DNA from: Gammaproteobacteria bacterium
GTDB taxonomy: Bacteria > Pseudomonadota > Gammaproteobacteria > SZUA-152
Direction of reading: 5' to 3'
Assembly (NCBI GenBank): GCA_013152545.1
Contig: JAADGF010000015.1
Span: 1 to 49,018 of the forward strand
DNA length: 49,018 nucleotides
The first letter of the stretch is position 1. Each line of letters opens with the position of its first letter. The position numbers and the translations under genes were made by a program. Shown here piece by piece: positions 44,434-49,018 of this stretch. The notes beneath the pieces are model-generated. The model saw only the letters and a list, made by a program, of their open reading frames with translations, did no database searches and was not told the origin of the DNA.

Positions 44434-45501
44434 ATGCCAAAGGCCACCAGCTTTACAATACCGTATTTTCAATGGATTAACGAAAAATCTGAAGTGGTTG
44501 GTGAGCTACCGAAATTTGCAGAAGATGCAGATACGCTGACTTCGCTTTATCGTGCAATGATGTTGACACGCATTTTTGATAAAAAAGCCGTCGCTTTGCA
44601 ACGGACCGGCAAGCTGGGCACCTATCCCTCGTCTCTTGGTCAAGAGGCTATTTCAGTTGCCATTGGCAGTGTTATGCAAGCGGATGATGTGTTGTTCCCC
44701 TATTACCGCGAGTATGGTGCGCAATTCATGCGTGGTGTGAAAATGAAAGAAATATTATTGTATTGGGGCGGGGACGAACGGGGTATGGATTATCAAGGAC
44801 CCCGTAAAGACTTCCCTATTTGTGTGCCCATTGCCACTCATGCGCCCCATGCCGTGGGGGTTGCTTATGCTATGAAGCTGCGTCAACAAAGGCGCGTGGC
44901 TGTGTTTGTTTGTGGTGATGGAGCAACCTCAAAAGGCGATTTTTACGAGGCCATTAATGCCGCCGGTATATGGAAATTGCCGGTGGTTTTCATTGTGAAT
45001 AATAACCAATGGGCCATTTCAGTGCGTCGGGAAAGTCAAACCGGCAGCGACACCATTGCGCAAAAAGCGATTGCTGCTGGGTTTGATGGTGAGCAGGTGG
45101 ATGGTAATGACATTGTTGCGGTACGGCAGCAGTTTCAGCAGGCGCTGGATAAAGCCCGCGATGGGCAGGGGCCGACATTAATCGAAGCGATTACATACCG
45201 CCTGTGTGATCACACCACAGCAGACGATGCGACACGCTACCGGAGTGAGGAAGAAGTTAAACAGCACTGGCAACGGGAGCCGATATTGCGATTAAAAAAT
45301 TATTTGACACAACAAAATAGTTGGGATAACAAAAAAGAGAAAGCATTAATCGCTGAGTGTGGTAGTGAAGTGGAAAAGGCTGTCGACGCGTATTTGGCAA
45401 CCCCAGCGCAACAGCCTGAGTCCATGTTTGACTATATGTATGAAAGCATGCCGCATGATTTGAAGGCACAACGTCGCGCTTTTTTGATAACAGGGAAATG
45501 A
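44434..45501 (+). CDS. 2-oxo-acid dehydrogenase E1 alpha subunit
   Basis: 355 residues. The thiamine-diphosphate motif runs from VCGDGATSKGDFYEAINAAG to IVNNNQWAIS, with the phosphorylation-loop-like RRESQTGSDTIAQKA. LPYYREYGAQFMRG-type contacts (FPYYREYGAQFMRG) fit the family. By fold this may be the pyruvate or branched-chain complex; placement right after leucine dehydrogenase favours the branched-chain role. 258 bases with a paired-repeat unit separate it from E1 beta. Confidence 0.9.
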   Translation: MPKATSFTIPYFQWINEKSEVVGELPKFAEDADTLTSLYRAMMLTRIFDKKAVALQRTGKLGTYPSSLGQEAISVAIGSVMQADDVLFPYYREYGAQFMRGVKMKEILLYWGGDERGMDYQGPRKDFPICVPIATHAPHAVGVAYAMKLRQQRRVAVFVCGDGATSKGDFYEAINAAGIWKLPVVFIVNNNQWAISVRRESQTGSDTIAQKAIAAGFDGEQVDGNDIVAVRQQFQQALDKARDGQGPTLIEAITYRLCDHTTADDATRYRSEEEVKQHWQREPILRLKNYLTQQNSWDNKKEKALIAECGSEVEKAVDAYLATPAQQPESMFDYMYESMPHDLKAQRRAFLITGK

Positions 45502-45571
45502 TAAAAGGAAAGTGACACAAAAGGCGTGCCGTACAAAACATCGTAACAATGTTATCGGTCTGCCAACGTTA

Positions 45572-45599
45572 TATACCCATAGTGATGAGATTTAGGTAT
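45572..45599 (-). repeat. Dispersed palindromic repeat, copy 5 (reverse orientation)
   Basis: On the plus strand it reads TATACCCATAGTGATGAGA then TTTAGGTAT; its complement matches the consensus except for CATCAC in place of CAATCG at the core. It lies in the E1 alpha-E1 beta gap. A 9-bp stem (AAGGCGTGC 45521-45529 with its complement 45605-45613) encloses it. Confidence 0.8.
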
Positions 45600-45705
45600 T
45601 CATTGCACGCCTTGTTCATTCCATAGCGGCGTTAAAGTTCCTTGCAATAGGCCCACTATTTCGCGTCATTTTGCCTGGCAACGAAATGAATATGACACAC
45701 ACTTA

Positions 45706-45734
45706 ATACCTAAATATCAATCGCTATGAGTATA
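45706..45734 (+). repeat. Dispersed palindromic repeat, copy 6
   Basis: It starts ATACCTAAATATCAATCGC and ends TATGAGTATA. It ends 11 bases before the GGAGG ribosome-binding site of E1 beta, so it sits in the immediate leader of that gene. Confidence 0.8.
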
Positions 45735-45759
45735 GAATGAATTCGGAGGATAAGTAACC

Positions 45760-46740
45760 ATGTCTGAGGTGGCATTAATTGAGGCCGTCAATATGGCATT
45801 GATGCGAGCAATGCAAGACGATGAGCGTGTCGTCGTGCTGGGTGAGGATGTTGGCATCAATGGTGGTGTGTTTCGGGCGACGGTTGGATTGCAGGCGCGC
45901 TTTGGTTCAGAGCGTGTGCTGGATGCGCCTTTAGCGGAGACACTGATTGCAGGTATGTCTGTTGGTATGGCGGCGGAAGGGTTGCGGCCTGTTTTTGAAA
46001 TTCAATTTATGGGTTTCATTTATTCCGCGGTAGATCAGTTGATCAGCCATGCAGCACGTCTGCGCAATAGAACACGCGGGCGCTTAACGTGTCCGTTAGT
46101 GTTACGGGCGCCGTATGGTGGTGGTATACATGCACCGGAACATCATTCTGAAAGCACGGAAGCCTTGTTCGTACATATGCCCGGTTTGCGTGTGGTGGTG
46201 CCATCCTCGCCATCGCGCGCTTATGGCTTGTTATTGGCGGCAATTAATGACCCAGATCCGGTGATTTTTTTAGAGCCAAAACGTATTTATCGTCTTTTAA
46301 AACAAGATGTAATTGATGATGGTGAAGCGTTACCGTTGGATGTGTGTTTTACTCTGCGCGAGGGCAATGATATTACCTTGGTTACCTGGGGTGCTATGGT
46401 ATACGAGGTCTTGCAAGTCGCTGATCAATTAGCTAAAGATGGCATTAGTGCAGAGGTGATTGATGTTGCCACTCTGAAACCCTTGGATATGGCGACGATT
46501 TTAACGTCCGTGGAGAAAACAGGGCGTTGTGTCATTATCCATGAGGCAGCGCGGACTTGTGGTGTGGGTGCAGAAATCGCAGCGCAGCTGGCAGAGCAGG
46601 GGCTCATGTTTTTAATGGCACCAGTACAGCGGGTCACAGGGTATGATACCGTGATGCCGCTTTATCGTTTGGAACAAGAATACATGCCTAGTACGGCGCG
46701 AATACTGGCGGCAGTGCGACAGACATTGGAGTTTGCATGA
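45760..46740 (+). CDS. 2-oxo-acid dehydrogenase E1 beta subunit
   Basis: 326 residues. ALIEAVNMALMRAMQDDERVV, GEDVGINGGVFRATVGLQ, APLAETLIAGMSVGMAAEGLRPV-type segments and RAPYGGGIHAPEHHSES are typical of the transketolase-like beta subunit of branched-chain and pyruvate complexes. It completes the ThDP site with E1 alpha. GGAGG at 45746-45750 precedes the ATG. Its TGA overlaps the E2 start (ATGA), so E1 beta and E2 are coupled. Confidence 0.94.
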   Translation: MSEVALIEAVNMALMRAMQDDERVVVLGEDVGINGGVFRATVGLQARFGSERVLDAPLAETLIAGMSVGMAAEGLRPVFEIQFMGFIYSAVDQLISHAARLRNRTRGRLTCPLVLRAPYGGGIHAPEHHSESTEALFVHMPGLRVVVPSSPSRAYGLLLAAINDPDPVIFLEPKRIYRLLKQDVIDDGEALPLDVCFTLREGNDITLVTWGAMVYEVLQVADQLAKDGISAEVIDVATLKPLDMATILTSVEKTGRCVIIHEAARTCGVGAEIAAQLAEQGLMFLMAPVQRVTGYDTVMPLYRLEQEYMPSTARILAAVRQTLEFA

Positions 46741-47870
46741 ATATTTTTAAATTGCCCGACCTTGGCGAGGGTTTGACCGAGGTGGAAATAGTGGAATGGA
46801 TGGTGTCTGTTGGTGATAAGGTTGCACTGGATCAGCTGTTGGTGACGGTTGAAACGGCGAAGGCCATTGTGGAGATTCCCAGTCCACAACAGGGGGAAAT
46901 ACTTAAATTATACGGTCAGGCATCCGATATCGTGCAGGTTGGCGATCCTCTTGTTGAGTTTGATGGTGATACGCCTGTTGCTTCAGAAGGAAAAGCGGCA
47001 AGGGTGGATACCGGGACTGTGGTCGGTGAAGTGGTGGTTGGAAAAGGCGTTGTTAATGAACCGGCAACCGCCGTGGGACAGGCGTCGTCTGCAATGAAAG
47101 CAACGCCTGCTGTGCGCGCATTAGCGCGCCGTCTGGATGTGGATCTCTCTGTAGTTACCCCCAGTGGTCCTAGTGACACCATCATTGCCGCGGACGTACA
47201 ACGCGTTGCAAAAATATTTGAAGAAGTGGGACCGATTGAGCCCCTGCGCGGCGTGCGCCGGGTGATGGCCAATACCATGGCGCGTGCCAATGCCGAGGTG
47301 GTGCCGGTGACGATTTATGATGATGTTGATATTGACGTTTGGAAGAGTAATGGTGATGTTACCATGCGGCTGATGCGCGCCATTACCCGGGCGTGTGAAG
47401 CGGAGCCTGCCTTAAACGCCTGGTATGATAGTCATGCGATGGGACGTCGTGTGCTGAAAAAAATTGATTTGGGTATTGCCGTTGATACGGCTGATGGCTT
47501 GTTTGTGCCTGTGTTACGTGATGTGGCAAATCGCGACCCCAGCGATCTAAGGCAGGGTTTGAACACCATAAAACAAGCAGTGTGTGATCGCAATATCCCG
47601 CCAGAAGAAATGCGCGGTTATACTTTTACGTTATCAAATTTTGGCGTGTTTGCCGGTCGTTACGCTAACCCCATTGTAGTACCCCCCACCGTTGCTATTC
47701 TCGGTGCCGGTTGTATTCGGCAAAATGTGGTCGCTGTCGATGCACAGCCCGTCGTGCATTGGACCTTGCCCTTGTCATTGACGTTTGACCACCGCGCCGT
47801 TACCGGCGGTGAAGCAACGCGCTTTATGGGGGCGGTGATGCTGGATTTGGGTTTGGCTAAGAGCGGATAA
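46737..47870 (+). CDS. 2-oxo-acid dehydrogenase E2 (dihydrolipoyl acyltransferase)
   Basis: 377 residues in three parts: a lipoyl domain (1-80, lipoyl Lys 42 in VETAKAIVEIPSP), a peripheral-subunit-binding domain (about 122-160, ATPAVRALARRLDVDLS) and the catalytic domain to the end. The catalytic core ends LSLTFDHRAVTGGEATRF, where the HRxxDG-type motif of most E2 enzymes has Thr in the Asp position. The short length and single lipoyl domain suit a branched-chain or related complex. The lipoyl group would need LipA (10584-11543). E3 is not encoded here. Confidence 0.93.
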   Translation: MNIFKLPDLGEGLTEVEIVEWMVSVGDKVALDQLLVTVETAKAIVEIPSPQQGEILKLYGQASDIVQVGDPLVEFDGDTPVASEGKAARVDTGTVVGEVVVGKGVVNEPATAVGQASSAMKATPAVRALARRLDVDLSVVTPSGPSDTIIAADVQRVAKIFEEVGPIEPLRGVRRVMANTMARANAEVVPVTIYDDVDIDVWKSNGDVTMRLMRAITRACEAEPALNAWYDSHAMGRRVLKKIDLGIAVDTADGLFVPVLRDVANRDPSDLRQGLNTIKQAVCDRNIPPEEMRGYTFTLSNFGVFAGRYANPIVVPPTVAILGAGCIRQNVVAVDAQPVVHWTLPLSLTFDHRAVTGGEATRFMGAVMLDLGLAKSG

Positions 47871-47938
47871 GGGGGGTGGTAGTTGGCTGACAGGAACTGA
47901 ACTGGTGGTGTATGGTAATAAATAATTGTACAGATAAA

Positions 47939-47973
47939 AAAACGCCGCGCTACTTTTCATAGTGCGGCGTTTT
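47939..47973. terminator. Bidirectional terminator between E2 and the cytochrome gene
   Basis: A-rich CGCCGCGCTA (47943-47952) pairs with TAGTGCGGCG (47960-47969), with one G-T pair and a seven-base loop, flanked by A and T runs on both sides. It sits between two convergent genes and can serve both. Confidence 0.93.
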
Positions 47974-47993
47974 AGTTTGATATTATACCATGC

Positions 47994-48971
47994 CTATTTG
48001 ATATGGCAGGTTAGGCATAGTCCACTTGACTGTCCTTCACCGGTGTGCACATTACCATTGCTGACTCGCAAAAAACTGGGAATAAACTCGGTATTGCTAT
48101 CTGGCCCCCCGATCGGTACGCCATGTGGGTCATGACATGAGGCACATTCCACTTCAAAATTTTCACCAGTGTTATACATTCTAGGCTCATTTTTGTCCGG
48201 ATACTGGTCGCCGTCTGCATCGTGGAACCACATAGAACCTGAGGTATTTATAAAACCTTTGTAGGGTTCAAAAAAATCAACGCCGACATCTGCGCCATAA
48301 GGCCCTTCGGGGTATTGGATACCAACAGGGTGATCGTTTCTTAAGTCCTCACCAATGACGAAGGCTTCAAATGGGAAGTTTGCGACTATGCCATCTTTAG
48401 AGTGACACCTTAGACATGAGCCAGGATCTTGGGGGCCTGTTGGCTCCCTAAGTCGACCATGCCCTTCTAAGGCACCTTCTCCCCATGAATCTAACCACGC
48501 TGTATTCCATGTAGTTTCTGCTTTCTCATTATATTTGCCTGATCCAGGCATATTTATAATTGAGTCTGGGGATATGGTTCCATCATGGCACGATAAACAT
48601 GTTAATGAATTCGGGCCTGGTTGACCAATGGGCCGGTTTAATGTTGTAGGTTTGTCATAAATTGTGTATGGGTTTGTATTTACAGTACGGTTCCAAAGTG
48701 GGGCGTTTACCTGAGTGTTTGCACCGTGAGGGGTATGGCAGTAAATACATACCTCCTTATAATTGTTGCGAATTCCATTATGTAGATTCTCTCCAATTAG
48801 GGTGAAACTCATCGTCAAATTGTGTCGTGTATTAAGTATTGATCCCCTGTTTGTTGCAGCTGTAAGTGGATTCCACCCGTCAGCGAAAGCGCTAAAAGTA
48901 ACAAATGATCCTGACCCGATTATTGCACTGATGGCAATGATTTTGCTTGTTTTTAATAATGTTCGCTTCAT
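47994..48971 (-). CDS. Secreted five-heme cytochrome c
   Basis: 325 residues. A signal peptide (LLKTSKIIAISAIIGSGSFVTF, cut after AFA) is followed by five CxxCH heme sites in order: CIYCH, CLSCH, CLRCH, CASCH and CLTCH, the last just before the C-terminus. CIYCHTPHG and CASCHDPHG are typical of doubled CxxCH-motif cytochromes. A DADGDQYPDKNE segment near residue 240 looks like a calcium-binding loop. It probably carries electrons in the periplasm; partners are unknown. ATG 48971 is chosen because GGGGAG lies seven bases upstream; 48992 lacks this. Confidence 0.88.
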   Translation of the reverse strand: MKRTLLKTSKIIAISAIIGSGSFVTFSAFADGWNPLTAATNRGSILNTRHNLTMSFTLIGENLHNGIRNNYKEVCIYCHTPHGANTQVNAPLWNRTVNTNPYTIYDKPTTLNRPIGQPGPNSLTCLSCHDGTISPDSIINMPGSGKYNEKAETTWNTAWLDSWGEGALEGHGRLREPTGPQDPGSCLRCHSKDGIVANFPFEAFVIGEDLRNDHPVGIQYPEGPYGADVGVDFFEPYKGFINTSGSMWFHDADGDQYPDKNEPRMYNTGENFEVECASCHDPHGVPIGGPDSNTEFIPSFLRVSNGNVHTGEGQSSGLCLTCHIK

Positions 48972-49018
48972 GCGTAAGCTCCCCTTGCACATAATATTGC
49001 AGCGTAATTTCCCTGTGA

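Larger units (their letters stand above)
45572..45734. mobile_element. 163-bp unit bounded by two facing repeat copies
   Basis: Copy 5 (reverse) and copy 6 (forward) stand as inverted ends about 106 bases apart, like the termini of a small non-autonomous element. The interior has no ORF. The unit lies between E1 alpha and E1 beta, downstream of one stop and 25 bases before the next start. Whether it once moved is inference. Confidence 0.4.

Noticed and set aside
12053-45734. The palindromes were considered as a CRISPR array or as standard terminators.
   Set aside because: Copies are tens of kilobases apart rather than regularly spaced, and they lack GC-rich stems followed by T-runs.

Overview
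This window looks like a chromosomal stretch from a gammaproteobacterium of moderate base composition. The evidence is a Gram-negative porin, a DUF3187 outer-membrane barrel, lipoproteins with lipoboxes, YchJ and YkgJ-type SEC-C proteins, the prmC-moeB pair, MgtC, a TIGR04283-type glycosyltransferase and a divergent leucine-catabolic (Liu-type) island with the methylcitrate cycle. I cannot name the genus from sequence alone. The first gene, an edge-truncated YcaQ-type DNA glycosylase, is visibly more GC-rich than the rest (74 of 120 bases, hand count over 181-300).

Layout. 1-5 kb: YcaQ, a long non-coding stretch and a large surface lipoprotein with seven BIG2-like repeats. 5-12.7 kb: DUF3187 barrel, histidine phosphatase, YchJ, PepN, LipA and a SEC-C/YkgJ protein. 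13-17 kb: porin with a strong terminator, a broken beta-helix gene, DinB and a glycosyltransferase. 17.4-21 kb: a metallo-beta-lactamase-fold hydrolase, then an ABC-2 exporter pair with a lipoprotein. 21-24 kb: small proteins, a secreted MopE-motif protein, MgtC and a small periplasmic protein. 24.1-24.7 kb: a dead gene split by a 179-bp hairpin element. 24.7-28.7 kb (minus): SBP-OmpA fusion, prmC, a hypothetical gene and moeB.

29-48 kb is a branched-chain amino-acid catabolic island built around a divergent promoter region at 42920-43232. Rightward are leucine dehydrogenase and the E1-alpha, E1-beta and E2 subunits of a 2-oxo-acid dehydrogenase. Leftward run 4-hydroxyphenylpyruvate dioxygenase, a hot-dog thioesterase, isovaleryl-CoA dehydrogenase, thiolase, methylcrotonyl-CoA carboxylase beta, methylglutaconyl-CoA hydratase, HMG-CoA lyase, an SDR dehydrogenase, acetoacetyl-CoA synthetase, and PrpB, PrpC and PrpD. 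Together they would take leucine to acetyl-CoA via acetoacetate, and the propionyl-CoA from isoleucine and valine to pyruvate and succinate. Absent from the window are the biotin-bearing alpha subunit of methylcrotonyl-CoA carboxylase and the E3 lipoamide dehydrogenase. A five-heme cytochrome c ends the window.

The most unusual signals are non-coding. A roughly 30-bp imperfect palindrome recurs six times in or next to gene 3' ends. It supplies the last codons and stop of dinB, and two facing copies bracket a 163-bp unit between E1-alpha and E1-beta. Separately, a 179-bp element with perfect 23-bp terminal inverted repeats sits inside an ORF, and removing it exactly restores the reading frame. 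No defence system, CRISPR array, prophage, rRNA or tRNA was recognised.
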